A DNA stretch of 64,000 bases from positions 1 to 64,000 of the forward strand of contig JANWWK010000090.1 in NCBI GenBank assembly GCA_025056175.1. The letters run 5' to 3'. The DNA comes from Anaerolineales bacterium. Its GTDB lineage: Bacteria; Chloroflexota; Anaerolineae; Anaerolineales; Villigracilaceae. The translations under genes were made by a program, and so were the position numbers. The number at the start of each line of letters is the position of its first letter. Within the stretch, counting starts at the first letter, position 1. The notes below the pieces were generated by a model that had not been told where the DNA came from, searched no databases, and worked only from the letters and a program-made list of their open reading frames with translations. Below, piece after piece: positions 42,644 through 52,199 of the stretch.

Positions 42644-44914
42644 ATGGCAAAAATCAACATCACGCGCGAAGATGCCCTGGAATATCACCGCCTGAAGGGC
42701 AAACCGGGCAAAGTCGCAATCGTTCCCACCAAGCCAATGGATACCCAACGCGACCTGAGCCTGGCTTACTCGCCGGGCGTGGCGCACCCGGTGCTGGAAA
42801 TTGAAAAAGACCGCGACCTGGCGTATGAGTATACATCCAAAGGCAACCTGGTGGCTGTCATCTCGAATGGCACAGCCATCCTTGGACTGGGCGACCGCGG
42901 CGCGCTGGCAAGCAAGCCGGTGATGGAAGGCAAGGGCGTCTTGTTCAAGAAGTTTGCCGATATTGACGTGTTCGATATCGAAGTCAACGCACACGACCCC
43001 GATGAAGTCATCCGCGTTGTGGCTGCAATTGCTCCTACCTTCGGCGGAATCAACCTGGAAGACATCAAAGCGCCCGAATGTTTCTACATCGAAGAAACCC
43101 TGAAGGGAATGCTCGATATTCCCGTCTTTCACGATGACCAGCACGGCACAGCCATCATTTCCTCTGCCGGGCTGGCCAGTGCGCTGGAACTGGTTGGCAA
43201 GAAGCACGAGGAAATCCGTATGGTCATCTCCGGCGCAGGTGCTTCGGCCATCTCCTGCGCTGAGCTTGCCATTCGCTGGGGTGTGAAACGCGAGAACATC
43301 ATCCTGTGCGACAGCAAAGGCGTGGTCTATAAAGGCCGTACGGAGGGCATGAACAAATACAAAGAACGTTTTGCAGTCGAAGACACCGGACGCCGCACGC
43401 TGACCGATGCGATTCAGGGCGCCGATGTGTTCTATGGCCTGTCGGTCGCTAACGTGTTGACGCCAGAGATGGTCAAAATGATGGCCGAACGTCCCATCAT
43501 CTTTGCCATGGCAAATCCCGACCCGGAAATCCGCTATGAACTGGCAAAAGAAACCCGTCCCGATGCAATTGTTGCCACCGGGCGCTCCGATTACCCCAAC
43601 CAGGTCAACAACGTTCTGGGCTTCCCTTTCATCTTTCGCGGGGCATTGGATGTTCGTGCACGCGCCATTAACGATGAGATGAAATTTGCCGCTTCGCAGG
43701 CGCTCTATCACCTGACGAAAGAAGACGTTCCCGATTCCGTCCTGCGTGCCTACGGGGTAGATAGCCTGAAATTCGGCGATGAGTACATCATCCCCAAGCC
43801 GTTGGACCCGCGCGTCTTGCTGTGGGAAGCCCCGGCGGTTGCCAAAGCCGCAATGGAAACCGGTGTGGCGCGCCGTAAAATTGACCTGGATGAATATCGT
43901 GAGCAGCTGGCTTACCGTCAGGGGATTGGTCAGCGCGTGCGCTACTTCATCATGAACAAGGCGCGCGCCAGCAAAGGGCGCAAGCGCCTGGTCTTTGGCG
44001 AAGGCGAGGAGACCAAAATCATCCGTGCCGCCGCTCAGGTGGTCGATGAAGGCATTGCTCATCCGATTCTGATTGGCCGCCCCGAAATCATTCACGAGAA
44101 AATCAAATTGCTTAATCTGAACTTCACCCCCGAAGTGGTGGACCCCAATCGGATGGAAAAACAAGAGAAATATGCTCAGGCGTACTACGAACTGCGTCAA
44201 CGCAAAGGGATGACCCTGGCGCAGGCACGCAAGCGCGTGACCGAGCCAAATGTGCTGGGACCAATGATGGTGAAAATGGGCGATGCCGATGCTTTCATCT
44301 CCGGCCTGACCTACGAGTACCCCGAAGTCATCCGCCCGGCGTTGCAAATTCACCACACCGCCCCCGGTGTCATCTGCGCGGCGGGCGTTTACATCATGGT
44401 CGTTGGCGAGAAAACCTACCTGTTCACCGATGCCACCGTCAACATCGAACCCTCCCCCGAAGAACTGGCACAGATTGCCTGCCTGGCTGCCAATTTTGCC
44501 CGTCAGCTGGAAATTGAACCGCGCGTGGCGTTTCTCTCGTTCTCCAACTTTGGGTCTACGCCTCATCCGCTTTCGCAAAAAGTGCGAAAAGCGCTGGAGC
44601 TGACCAGAGCCCGCTGTCCTGATTTGGTGGTAGATGGTGAAATGCAGGCCGATACCGCCGTTGTGGCCGAAATCATCGAACAGCGCTTCCCGTTCAGCGC
44701 CGTCAAAGATGCCAATGTGCTGGTCTTCCCCTCGCTGGAGAGTGCCAACATCGCGTACAAACTCCTGGCCCGTTTGGGAAACGCCAAAGCCATCGGCCCA
44801 ATTCTGCTGGGGGTTGGTGCGCCGATTCACGTCCTGCAAACCGGAGACGAGGTCAACGACATCGTCCAGGTGGCGGCTGTGGCCGTGATGGACGCGATGA
44901 GCCGGGCAAAGTAG
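42644..44914 (+). CDS. maeB: NADP-dependent malic enzyme (MaeB type)
   Basis: A 756-residue two-domain protein. Residues 1-430 form the malic enzyme: [36 protein letters not shown] (metal-binding Asp pair), and [16 protein letters not shown] (NADP site). Residues 430-756 are a phosphate acetyl/butyryltransferase-like regulatory domain, as in MaeB of proteobacteria. The enzyme decarboxylates malate to pyruvate with NADP+ reduction, and the C-terminal domain usually mediates acetyl-CoA control. AAAGGAGG lies upstream. A strong terminator follows. A 768-codon minus ORF over the whole gene is a shadow. Confidence 0.95.
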   Translation: MAKINITREDALEYHRLKGKPGKVAIVPTKPMDTQRDLSLAYSPGVAHPVLEIEKDRDLAYEYTSKGNLVAVISNGTAILGLGDRGALASKPVMEGKGVLFKKFADIDVFDIEVNAHDPDEVIRVVAAIAPTFGGINLEDIKAPECFYIEETLKGMLDIPVFHDDQHGTAIISSAGLASALELVGKKHEEIRMVISGAGASAISCAELAIRWGVKRENIILCDSKGVVYKGRTEGMNKYKERFAVEDTGRRTLTDAIQGADVFYGLSVANVLTPEMVKMMAERPIIFAMANPDPEIRYELAKETRPDAIVATGRSDYPNQVNNVLGFPFIFRGALDVRARAINDEMKFAASQALYHLTKEDVPDSVLRAYGVDSLKFGDEYIIPKPLDPRVLLWEAPAVAKAAMETGVARRKIDLDEYREQLAYRQGIGQRVRYFIMNKARASKGRKRLVFGEGEETKIIRAAAQVVDEGIAHPILIGRPEIIHEKIKLLNLNFTPEVVDPNRMEKQEKYAQAYYELRQRKGMTLAQARKRVTEPNVLGPMMVKMGDADAFISGLTYEYPEVIRPALQIHHTAPGVICAAGVYIMVVGEKTYLFTDATVNIEPSPEELAQIACLAANFARQLEIEPRVAFLSFSNFGSTPHPLSQKVRKALELTRARCPDLVVDGEMQADTAVVAEIIEQRFPFSAVKDANVLVFPSLESANIAYKLLARLGNAKAIGPILLGVGAPIHVLQTGDEVNDIVQVAAVAVMDAMSRAK

Positions 44915-44932
44915 TTTGCGCAAACTGATTCG

Positions 44933-44972
44933 ATTTCCCCTCGCCATCTTTGCGGCGAGGGGAAATGTTTTT
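44933..44972 (+). terminator. Rho-independent terminator of maeB
   Basis: A perfect 13-bp stem ATTTCCCCTCGCC/GGCGAGGGGAAAT with an 8-nt loop (44933-44966) is followed by GTTTTT. It starts 18 bp after the stop codon. Confidence 0.95.
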
Positions 44973-45104
44973 CTGTCATTTTGAGCGTTCGGGGAATTGT
45001 CTGGCCTTTCTCTCCCCGCCTTGTGGGGCTTTTCCGCCTGTCCTTCGGTGCGCTTCGCAGTCCTGATGGGAGAGACGAGAAATTGCCTGAAATTTGGCCG
45101 TAGA

Positions 45105-46073
45105 CTAGAGTTTCAACCGCCCAAACAACCAGGGCGCACCGGCACTTATCCATACCCCCACCAGGGTGTAGCGCAGATAGCGTAAAGCATACGAAATGAT
45201 TTCTTCCTGGCGTGGGAAGATTGCCCCCAGCCCATACCACAAGACCGCAATTCCCAACAAGCCCACCAAAAAGCGCAGCAGGCGCTGTTTCAGCGTGCCG
45301 CCAGCAGAAAAACCGCCGTGCATCTGAATCCACGCCAGGCCGGCCAGCAGTCCAAACACCGTAGCCGCGGGGCTGATAACGCCATTGAGCGTCACGGGGG
45401 CCGGAAGTTCCTCTGCACCGGCAGCCCGTGCATTTGCTGCCCATTCCGCAGGAAGAGGCATTTTGCGTGCTGCCCCAAAGGCAAGCGCCCCCGCTACCAG
45501 CAGGAGCGCCGAGAGCAGAAAAGCCAGCCCAACCTGCTGCCCCAGCGATTTGGTCTTCAACCAGGCTGCCGCGCGCTGCCATAGTTTCAGTGTTGCCCAC
45601 AGCGTCAGCGCGCCCAGCAACCAGCCCAGCAGAACATCATGCAGAAAGTGAACACCCAGATACAACCGCGAAAAACCAATCATCAGGACAAGAAACACTG
45701 CCGCAGCCCACGCCCAAAACCGCCCGACCTGCGAAGCCGCCATGCCCCACAACCCGGCAGCCACCTGTGCGTGTCCCGAAGGGACGCCAAACGACGTTTC
45801 AGCGGTCAGGGCTTTGATTTGTGGGTTGACCCAATAGGGACGCGGGCCAAAAAATGCCAGTTTCAACACACCGTTCAACGCGCCGTTGAACAGCAAAATC
45901 ACCCCCATCCGCAACCCCAAGCCTGCATCCACACACCAATACACAATCGGCAGAACGAACAGGAAGAACTCTTCCGAACCGAGAAATGTGAAGCCGCGCA
46001 TGGGGAGCTCCAGCCAGCCCAGACCTTGAACCCAGAGCGAAAACGCGATTCCAAATTGAATGATTGACTCCAT
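45105..46073 (-). CDS. PAP2 superfamily membrane phosphatase
   Basis: A 322-residue membrane protein. The PAP2 signature is complete: KLAFFGPRPYW (motif 1, KX6RP), PSGHAQ (motif 2, His) and SRLYLGVHFLHDVLLG (motif 3, SRX5HX3D). It has about eight helices, the last four forming an additional C-terminal domain. Such enzymes dephosphorylate lipid phosphates (undecaprenyl-PP or phosphatidate); the specificity is unknown. The ATG at 46073 is chosen since the ORF-track extension is long, hydrophilic and antisense to the transglutaminase gene. Confidence 0.85.
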   Translation of the reverse strand: MESIIQFGIAFSLWVQGLGWLELPMRGFTFLGSEEFFLFVLPIVYWCVDAGLGLRMGVILLFNGALNGVLKLAFFGPRPYWVNPQIKALTAETSFGVPSGHAQVAAGLWGMAASQVGRFWAWAAAVFLVLMIGFSRLYLGVHFLHDVLLGWLLGALTLWATLKLWQRAAAWLKTKSLGQQVGLAFLLSALLLVAGALAFGAARKMPLPAEWAANARAAGAEELPAPVTLNGVISPAATVFGLLAGLAWIQMHGGFSAGGTLKQRLLRFLVGLLGIAVLWYGLGAIFPRQEEIISYALRYLRYTLVGVWISAGAPWLFGRLKL

Positions 46074-46092
46074 TCGATGCCTCCAAAACGAA

Positions 46093-46122
46093 TTGACGAG
46101 ACCAACGCCGATATTGTACACT
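46093..46122 (+). promoter_or_regulatory. Promoter with near-leaderless spacing before the transglutaminase-like gene
   Basis: TTGACG (46093-46098) and TACACT (46117-46122) are separated by 18 bp. The expected transcription start is 0-3 nt upstream of the ATG at 46131, and no full Shine-Dalgarno site is present beyond AAGG next to the ATG. Confidence 0.5.
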
Positions 46123-46130
46123 GAACAAGG

Positions 46131-48473
46131 ATGAAAGCGAACACCGCTCGCGTATGGGATTGGGCTTCTGCTTTGCTGACGATGCTGCTGGCATACACAG
46201 CCGCCGTGCGGCTTTCCGTCACTGGCTGGGCTGCAGGCTTGTGGAGTGTAGATTTGCTGGCCGTTTTGGGAAGTTTGCTTGGCCTGGCATTGGGATTCAG
46301 CCTCTTTGAGAAAGCGCCTCTTCGCTGGCTGATGGCTGGCTACACCTTCCTGCTCCTGCCGTGGGTCTGGAGCGCATTGATTAGCGGAGAAGCCTCCGCA
46401 CTGAGCCGTTGGGCCAGCCTTGCAAACCGGTTTCACGCTGCGCTTGTCACGGCTGCGCGCGGCGAACCGGTCACCGACCCGCTCTTGTTTGTAACTCTGA
46501 TGGGGTTCCTGTTTTGGAACATTGGGCTGTTCGGCGGGTACCGCGTGGTGCGCCATTTCAGCGCAACGGCCATGCTCCTGTCTGCCATGCTTCCTCTCCT
46601 GGTCGTCCAGTATTACGATTCGAGCAACAGCAGCCGCATCTGGGCTGTCGGTTTTTTCTTCCTGCTTGCCATTCTGCTGGCCGGACGATTGAACTTTTTG
46701 CAAAATCGAGAACGATGGCAGCAAAAACGCATTTTTCTTGGCGAAGAACCGGTTTTCGACCTGACACGTGGCCTGGCAATAGCGTCGGTTCTGGTTGTCC
46801 TGGTTGCCTGGTTGACGCCAACGCCGGCGGTGGTCGTACCGGCGGCGGCGCGAACGTGGATACGCATCAATCAGTCGCTTGAAACCACCCGTCAGCGCCT
46901 GGATGACTTACTGGCTGCGTTACAGGGACGGACGGTGACCATCCCCGGTGAATTGTACGAAAACACCCTGCCGCTGGGGCGGAATGCACAGCAGGGTGAC
47001 GAAGAAATTTTCCGGGTTCGCCTTTCCACTTTCCCGATGACACGGCTTTACTGGCGCGTGCGGGTGTATGATACCTACGCAGGTGGTCAGTGGACAAGCT
47101 CCCCAGGCGAAACCCTGCTGTTTTCCCCCGAAAACGCACCGGTTTTCGATTGGGGCGTGCAGGCCGCACAGGAAATTGAATTTTTTTTCGATTGGAAATC
47201 GCGTCCTGCTACGCTGCTGGCAACCCCTGCTTACCCGTTGTGGGTCAGCCGCGCAGGGAGCGTGCAGGCCATCCGTCTGCCCGATGGCACCTACGACCTG
47301 CAAACCTGGTCGGCCGCGCCGGCAATTCGCAACGGTGACCAGTATCGGGTACGCGCGGCGCTCTCTCAGCCGACCGTGCGCCAGTTGCGCGCAGCACCGC
47401 AAACTTACCCCGCCTGGGTGACCGAGCGTTACCTGCAACTGCCAGAGAGCGCTTCCGGCGGCGTGCGACGCCTGGCCGAACGCCTTACCCGCGACCAGGA
47501 AACCGCCTATGACAAGGTCATCGTCATCACAAACTATCTGCGCTCCGAGATGGAATATAGCCTGGAAGTGCCGTCTCCTCCGCAGGGAGTGGACCCTGTG
47601 GACTGGTTCCTGTTCACCTGGAAAAGTGGTTTTTGCAATTATTATGCCAGCGCGCAGGTGCTTTTGTTGCGCGCGGCGGGCATTCCGGCGCGCCTGGCGG
47701 TGGGATACGCCCCCGGCGAATATCAACGTGAAGAGCGTGTGTATCGGGTGCGCGCCCGCGATGCCCATGCCTGGCCGGAAGTCTATTTCCCTGGCATTGG
47801 CTGGGTCGAATTCGAGCCAACTGCCAGCCTATCGCCCATCTACCGCCCGGCGGGCGAAGGGAGAAGTGAAGAAGAAGATGAAGCCTTAATGCGCGGCCCC
47901 GAGGGCAGGGAACGCTCCCTGCCCGACCTGACGGGGATGCCGCAACAGCCTGACTCTGCCCCAGACGGGGCATCTTCTCTTTCCGATGCAGCAAAAACAT
48001 CTTCCGCGCTTCGATTCCGTTGGGTGTGGGTTATAATTTTTGCATTCCTGGCCTGGGGCGCGGCAGTGGGCGCATGGCAGCTGGAGCGTCGTCTTTCTCT
48101 TGTCAGAAAAATACCCCGTGTCCTGGAACGGTTCTATCTTCGTTACCATCTCGATACGCCTTCCTGGTTGAGCAACTGGATACGATGGAGCGAAGTGTTA
48201 CCGGTCGAGCGTGCGTTTCATGCCATCAACCAGGCGCTCACCTGGTTAGGACACCCTCAACCGCCTCACGCTACCCCGCAGGAAAGAGCCGCCTTGCTCA
48301 AGGAACTGCTTCCGCAGGCAGCAGACAGCATTGACTTTTTGACTGTCGCGCATGAACAAACGCTATACGCTGGTGCGCCATCTACCCCAGACGAGGTAGG
48401 GCGCGTTGCATGGGCACTCCGCTATCAGGCATTGCGCGCATGGTTTCAGCGCCGCTTTTATCAGGGAGAATAG
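46131..48473 (+). CDS. Transglutaminase-like membrane protein (TgpA type)
   Basis: A 780-residue protein. Five or six helices occupy the first 240 residues; an extracytoplasmic part follows with the transglutaminase core: KSGFCNYYASAQVLLLRAAGIPARLAVGY (Cys about 502), DAHAWPEVYFPGIGWVEFEPT (His about 546). A final helix (about 625-645) and a cytoplasmic tail end the protein. This is the DUF3488/TgpA layout. Its substrate is unknown, probably an envelope protein or peptide. It is often found beside a DUF58 protein and MoxR ATPase; neither is here. The cyclase gene follows after 2 bp. Confidence 0.85.
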   Translation: MKANTARVWDWASALLTMLLAYTAAVRLSVTGWAAGLWSVDLLAVLGSLLGLALGFSLFEKAPLRWLMAGYTFLLLPWVWSALISGEASALSRWASLANRFHAALVTAARGEPVTDPLLFVTLMGFLFWNIGLFGGYRVVRHFSATAMLLSAMLPLLVVQYYDSSNSSRIWAVGFFFLLAILLAGRLNFLQNRERWQQKRIFLGEEPVFDLTRGLAIASVLVVLVAWLTPTPAVVVPAAARTWIRINQSLETTRQRLDDLLAALQGRTVTIPGELYENTLPLGRNAQQGDEEIFRVRLSTFPMTRLYWRVRVYDTYAGGQWTSSPGETLLFSPENAPVFDWGVQAAQEIEFFFDWKSRPATLLATPAYPLWVSRAGSVQAIRLPDGTYDLQTWSAAPAIRNGDQYRVRAALSQPTVRQLRAAPQTYPAWVTERYLQLPESASGGVRRLAERLTRDQETAYDKVIVITNYLRSEMEYSLEVPSPPQGVDPVDWFLFTWKSGFCNYYASAQVLLLRAAGIPARLAVGYAPGEYQREERVYRVRARDAHAWPEVYFPGIGWVEFEPTASLSPIYRPAGEGRSEEEDEALMRGPEGRERSLPDLTGMPQQPDSAPDGASSLSDAAKTSSALRFRWVWVIIFAFLAWGAAVGAWQLERRLSLVRKIPRVLERFYLRYHLDTPSWLSNWIRWSEVLPVERAFHAINQALTWLGHPQPPHATPQERAALLKELLPQAADSIDFLTVAHEQTLYAGAPSTPDEVGRVAWALRYQALRAWFQRRFYQGE

Positions 48474-48475
48474 AC

Positions 48476-50185
48476 ATGATGACCGACTCGACCCCCGTAA
48501 GCGTAGATTTACAAATCAAAGCTCTCAGTCAGGCTGCCGGCAAACTCCGCGCTGCCTTGCTGCCCGTGCGCGCCAGCCTGCCGCCCAACACGCTGGAGGA
48601 ACTCTCGCAACTCGAAAGCCGCCTGTACCGCGTTTCACAGGAGGTGGCTGCATTTGCCGAAGAGCGCAAAAACCTGATTGCGCTGACGGAAATCGGTCAG
48701 GTCGTCAACTCCTCGCTTGAACTCGACCAGGTCTTGCGGATTGTGATGGACAACATCATCAAACTGACCGAAGCCGAGCGGGGCTTCCTGATGTTGCGTG
48801 ATGAATCCGGCCACATGACCACCCGCATCGCCCGCAATTGGGAACAGGAATCCCTCAACGAGAGCGAATACGCCGTTAGCCGCACGGTCATTCAACGCGT
48901 CATCGAAACCGGCGAAGCCGTCCTCACCACCAACGCACAGGAAGACCCACGTTTTGGCGGTCAGGAAAGCATCATCGCTTTCAACCTGCGTTCCATTCTG
49001 TGCGTTCCGCTTAAGGTGAAAAACGACCTGATTGGCGTCATTTACACCGACAACCGCATTCGCACCGGTATTTTCACCGAATCGGAGCGTGATTTGCTGG
49101 TGGCCTTTGGCAACCAGGCTGCCATCGCCATTGACAATGCCCGTTTGTTCGCCTCGCTCAGGCGCACCCTGGCCGAAGTGACCGAACTCAAGAATATGAT
49201 GGATAACATTTTCGCTTCCATCGCCAGCGGCGTCATCACAGCCGACATCGAAGACAAAGTCATCCTGTGCAACCGCGCTGCCGAAAACATCCTGGGCCAG
49301 AGCATTCCCCAAATTTTAGGACGGAGACTGGATGAAATTGTCCCAACCGTCGCCGGAGACCTGTTGCCGCGCGTTCAGGCTGTGCGTATGACTGATATGC
49401 GGATTGCCGACCTGGAAATCACCCACACCCTGCCCGAACGCGGGACGGTGGATTGGCGCTTGAACCTTTCGCCCCTGAAAGACGCCGAACAAACCACACA
49501 GGGTGTTGCGATTGTGCTGGATGACCTGACCGAACGCAAACGGCTGGAAGCCCAGCGCAAACTGTTCGAGCGCATGGTCTCACCGGCGGTTATTCAACAG
49601 TTAGATCCCAATAGCCTGGCGCTCGGCGGTAAGCGCACCGACATTACCGTCCTGTTTGCCGATATTCGCGGTTTCACCAGTTTCAGCGAAACGCTCTCGC
49701 CAGAGCAACTGGTCTCTATTTTGAACCGTTACCTGGCCGCTGGCGCCGAAGCCGTGCTGGACGAAGAAGGCACGATAGATAAATTTCTCGGTGATGCTGT
49801 GATGGCCTGGTTCAACGCTCCTATCCCGCAACCCGACCACACCCTGCGTGCCGTGCGCGCCGCGCTCAAACTCCGCGACCGGATTCACGAACTCCATGCC
49901 AGTCTCCCGCCCGAAGCGCATCTGGCCTTTGGCGTTGGCATTCACTATGGCGATGCCGTGTTGGGCCTGATTGGCACCGAAAAACGCCTGGAATACACTG
50001 CGATTGGCGATAGCGTGAACACCACCAAGCGTTTGCAGGAGAACGCTGCCAGGAATCAAATCGTCATCAGCCAGGCAGCCTACGAGCGCGTGCAGGATTG
50101 CGTGGATGTTCGTCCCATGGAGCCGATGACCGTCAAAGGCAAACGCGAATCGATTCCGGTGTACGAAGTGTTGGGCTTGAAATAA
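48476..50185 (+). CDS. Adenylate cyclase with GAF and PAS sensor domains
   Basis: A 569-residue soluble signalling protein: a short helical N-terminus, GAF domain (about 60-215), PAS domain (about 235-360) and a class III cyclase (about 385-560). The cyclase has the metal Asp in VLFADIRGFTSF, TIDKFLGDAVMAWF with the adenine-specific Lys, a second metal Asp in FGVGIHYGDAVLG and IGDSVNTTKRLQ, so it should make cAMP from ATP. The ligand of the GAF domain is unknown. ATG 48476 has GGGAG upstream and lies 2 bp from the transglutaminase-like gene, so the two are co-transcribed. Confidence 0.9.
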   Translation: MMTDSTPVSVDLQIKALSQAAGKLRAALLPVRASLPPNTLEELSQLESRLYRVSQEVAAFAEERKNLIALTEIGQVVNSSLELDQVLRIVMDNIIKLTEAERGFLMLRDESGHMTTRIARNWEQESLNESEYAVSRTVIQRVIETGEAVLTTNAQEDPRFGGQESIIAFNLRSILCVPLKVKNDLIGVIYTDNRIRTGIFTESERDLLVAFGNQAAIAIDNARLFASLRRTLAEVTELKNMMDNIFASIASGVITADIEDKVILCNRAAENILGQSIPQILGRRLDEIVPTVAGDLLPRVQAVRMTDMRIADLEITHTLPERGTVDWRLNLSPLKDAEQTTQGVAIVLDDLTERKRLEAQRKLFERMVSPAVIQQLDPNSLALGGKRTDITVLFADIRGFTSFSETLSPEQLVSILNRYLAAGAEAVLDEEGTIDKFLGDAVMAWFNAPIPQPDHTLRAVRAALKLRDRIHELHASLPPEAHLAFGVGIHYGDAVLGLIGTEKRLEYTAIGDSVNTTKRLQENAARNQIVISQAAYERVQDCVDVRPMEPMTVKGKRESIPVYEVLGLK

Positions 50186-50192
50186 CAGCCTT

Positions 50193-50507
50193 TTAGCCCC
50201 ACATCCCCAACAACCAGAAGACCACCATCCCGACTACAATCGTCCAGACCACGTTTTTGGTGTAATAGGCTACCAGGGTTGCTACAATTGCCGCCAGCAG
50301 GCGCGGGTTTTGGAGAGAGAGAAAAAGCCTGTTATCCAGATAGCCTACTTCTGGAGCAATGATGGCACTCAGCACCGCAATTGGCACAAAGCGTAACGCG
50401 CGCTGGAGAATTGGAGGCAGGCGAAACCGCTCCAGCAAGGCAATAAACGATAACCGGGTGAGAAACGTCAGCAGGCCAATAGCGCCCATCATCAACCACA
50501 CGTTCAC
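50193..50507 (-). CDS. azlD: AzlD family branched-chain amino acid export subunit
   Basis: A 104-residue membrane protein with three to four helices. FLTRLSFIALLERFRLPPILQRALRFVPIAVLSAIIAPEV is typical of AzlD. It works with AzlC as a branched-chain amino acid exporter. The ORF-track start at 50765 is inside azlC; the real start is the GTG at 50507 (VNVWLMMGAI), overlapping the azlC stop (GTGA) with GGAGG upstream. Confidence 0.85.
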   Translation of the reverse strand: MNVWLMMGAIGLLTFLTRLSFIALLERFRLPPILQRALRFVPIAVLSAIIAPEVGYLDNRLFLSLQNPRLLAAIVATLVAYYTKNVVWTIVVGMVVFWLLGMWG

Positions 50508-51190
50508 TGGCGCACCTCCGTCCACATTCCGGCGGCGATAGCGAGCGCGGCGGCAACAATCAACCCCAGTTTGTAGGGTAACCCGAAGAATGCCAACGCT
50601 GCCACACTGGCGGTGATGGCCGTGACGAGCCCGGCTCTGTCTTTGAGTGCCGGCACAACCAGGGCAATGAACGTCAGCGGCAGAGTAAAATCCAATCCCC
50701 ATGCCTGCGGCACCTGCGCGCCGAGAAAAATTCCAACCGCTGTGCTGACCTGCCACGAAGACCACAACGCCAGGCCGGCTCCCAGAAAATACCAGTGACT
50801 GAAACGAGTAATCCCCTCGCGCTGATAGTTCAGCGACGCAACGGCAAAGGCTTCATCAGTCAATAGATACGCCAGCACCGCCTTCCAGCGGCGGGGAAGA
50901 TGTTGAAGATAAGGCGCAACTGTTGCACTGTACAGCGCGTGCCGCAGGTTAATCACGAATCCCGTGAGAACAATGACTGTCCAGGGAACAGCTTCCTGTA
51001 TCAGTTGCACGGTCATCAATTGTGATGCGCCCGCAAAGATGACCGCCGACATCGCCTGTGCCTCCAGAGCAGGCAAGCCTGCGCTCAGAGCCAGAATGCC
51101 GTAAATCATCCCAAACGGCGCTACGCCCAACAGAATCGGCAATTCGTCCTTAACGCCGCGCAAGAATTGTTGAGATGCGGTATTTTGCAT
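50504..51190 (-). CDS. azlC: AzlC family branched-chain amino acid exporter
   Basis: A 228-residue inner-membrane protein with about six helices. GVAPFGMIYGILALSAGL, IFAGASQLMTVQLI, FVINLRHALYSAT and LLTDEAFAVA are family blocks. It forms the permease with AzlD. Start at 51190 (MQNTASQQF), although a strong ribosome site is not seen. No Lrp-like regulator is adjacent. Confidence 0.9.
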   Translation of the reverse strand: MQNTASQQFLRGVKDELPILLGVAPFGMIYGILALSAGLPALEAQAMSAVIFAGASQLMTVQLIQEAVPWTVIVLTGFVINLRHALYSATVAPYLQHLPRRWKAVLAYLLTDEAFAVASLNYQREGITRFSHWYFLGAGLALWSSWQVSTAVGIFLGAQVPQAWGLDFTLPLTFIALVVPALKDRAGLVTAITASVAALAFFGLPYKLGLIVAAALAIAAGMWTEVRQ

Positions 51191-51415
51191 ACGTTGGAAT
51201 TTTGTTGGCAAACATTCGAGCGCAGACACTGACTGTTGCGCTGGCAAAAATATCGCCGATTATAATGCAATCATCGAAATTCTCTGACCACGCTCAACCC
51301 GCTGTGGGGGGCTTGCTCCGTCTTTCTTGCCTGCGATACGCTGCCTACCTCTGCAGACAGGTGGAAACAACCACCAATCGGCGTTTTCCTGTCAGATGTT
51401 CCTCAAGGAGTTATC

Positions 51416-52120
51416 ATGAATTCCTTCCTCGCGCTCGTTCTCACCTTTGTAATTGCTCTGACCTGGCTGCGAATCATGGATTTTGCTGCCCATCGCGGCT
51501 GGGTTGAAAGCCGCCTGAGCCGCAAAATCATTCATATCGGCACCGGACCGATTTTCGTTTTGTGCTGGCTCTTGTTCCCCGGCGCCTGGTATGACCGCTA
51601 TCTGGCCGCGTTCGTGCCGGGACTGATTACCATCCAGTTTGCGCTGGTTGGCCTGGGGGTCATTCGAGATGAAGCCTCTGTCAAAGCCATGTCGCGCAGC
51701 GGCGACCCGCGTGAAATCCTGCGCGGGCCGTTGTATTACGGCATCATGTTCGTCTCGATGACCATCTTCTTCTGGAAAGATTCCCCGATAGGAATTGTGG
51801 CTTTGATGATGATGTGCGGAGGCGACGGCATTGCCGACCTGGTCGGGCGCAGGGTTGCCTCGCCCAAATGGCCACACAGCCCGCAAAAATCGCTCGCTGG
51901 CTCCCTGGGCGTGTTTTTGGGTGGGTGGTTTTTGGCGGCTTTCGTCTTGTGGGTGTATGGGATGACAGGCGTCTTCTCTGAACCGTTTCCAGCGTACCTG
52001 GGGACTCTGACCGTCATTGCGGCGGCTTCAACCCTTGTCGAATCGCTTCCCCAGCGGGATATAGACAACATTACCGTTACAGTGACCGCCGCACTGATGG
52101 GGTGGTGGCTGTTGGGGTGA
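51416..52120 (+). CDS. Dolichol/phytol kinase-like membrane protein
   Basis: A 234-residue protein with about seven helices. SRKIIHIGTGPIFVLCW and MMCGGDGIADLVGRRVASPKW with ASTLVESLP are hallmarks of the Sec59/VTE5/DGK1 CTP-dependent lipid kinase family. It likely phosphorylates a polyprenol, phytol or diacylglycerol. In an organism with polyprenyl-phosphate-sugar transferases a polyprenol kinase is plausible, but the substrate is inference. AAGGAG lies 6 nt before the ATG. Confidence 0.8.
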   Translation: MNSFLALVLTFVIALTWLRIMDFAAHRGWVESRLSRKIIHIGTGPIFVLCWLLFPGAWYDRYLAAFVPGLITIQFALVGLGVIRDEASVKAMSRSGDPREILRGPLYYGIMFVSMTIFFWKDSPIGIVALMMMCGGDGIADLVGRRVASPKWPHSPQKSLAGSLGVFLGGWFLAAFVLWVYGMTGVFSEPFPAYLGTLTVIAAASTLVESLPQRDIDNITVTVTAALMGWWLLG

Positions 52121-52199
52121 AACTCCCCGGCACGCAACTTTTTCTGGCAGGGTGCGTAAGCTTAAAAACAAACCCCAACCAAACGCATGGAGGTTCAAT

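Noticed and set aside
42641-44947. A 768-codon minus-strand ORF spanning all of maeB
   Set aside because: The plus-strand protein is a complete, conserved malic enzyme. The minus ORF has no conserved domain, is rich in Phe/His/Asp/Gly from complementary codons, and reflects GC-biased third positions that remove stop codons.
44990-45104. Second MITE-like element after maeB (TCTCTCCC...GGGAGAGA)
   Set aside because: Only an 8-bp inverted pair is present and it lacks the TAACTATCTA ends of the 21639 element.
46074-46724. N-terminal extension of the PAP2 gene (ORF-track start 46724)
   Set aside because: The extension is hydrophilic and antisense to the start of the transglutaminase-like gene; a normal PAP2 N-terminus begins at 46073.
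51261-51266. TATAAT as a promoter for the dolichol-kinase-like gene
   Set aside because: The only -35-like hexamer (TTGCGC) is 19 bp away and the leader would be about 145 nt; too weak to call.
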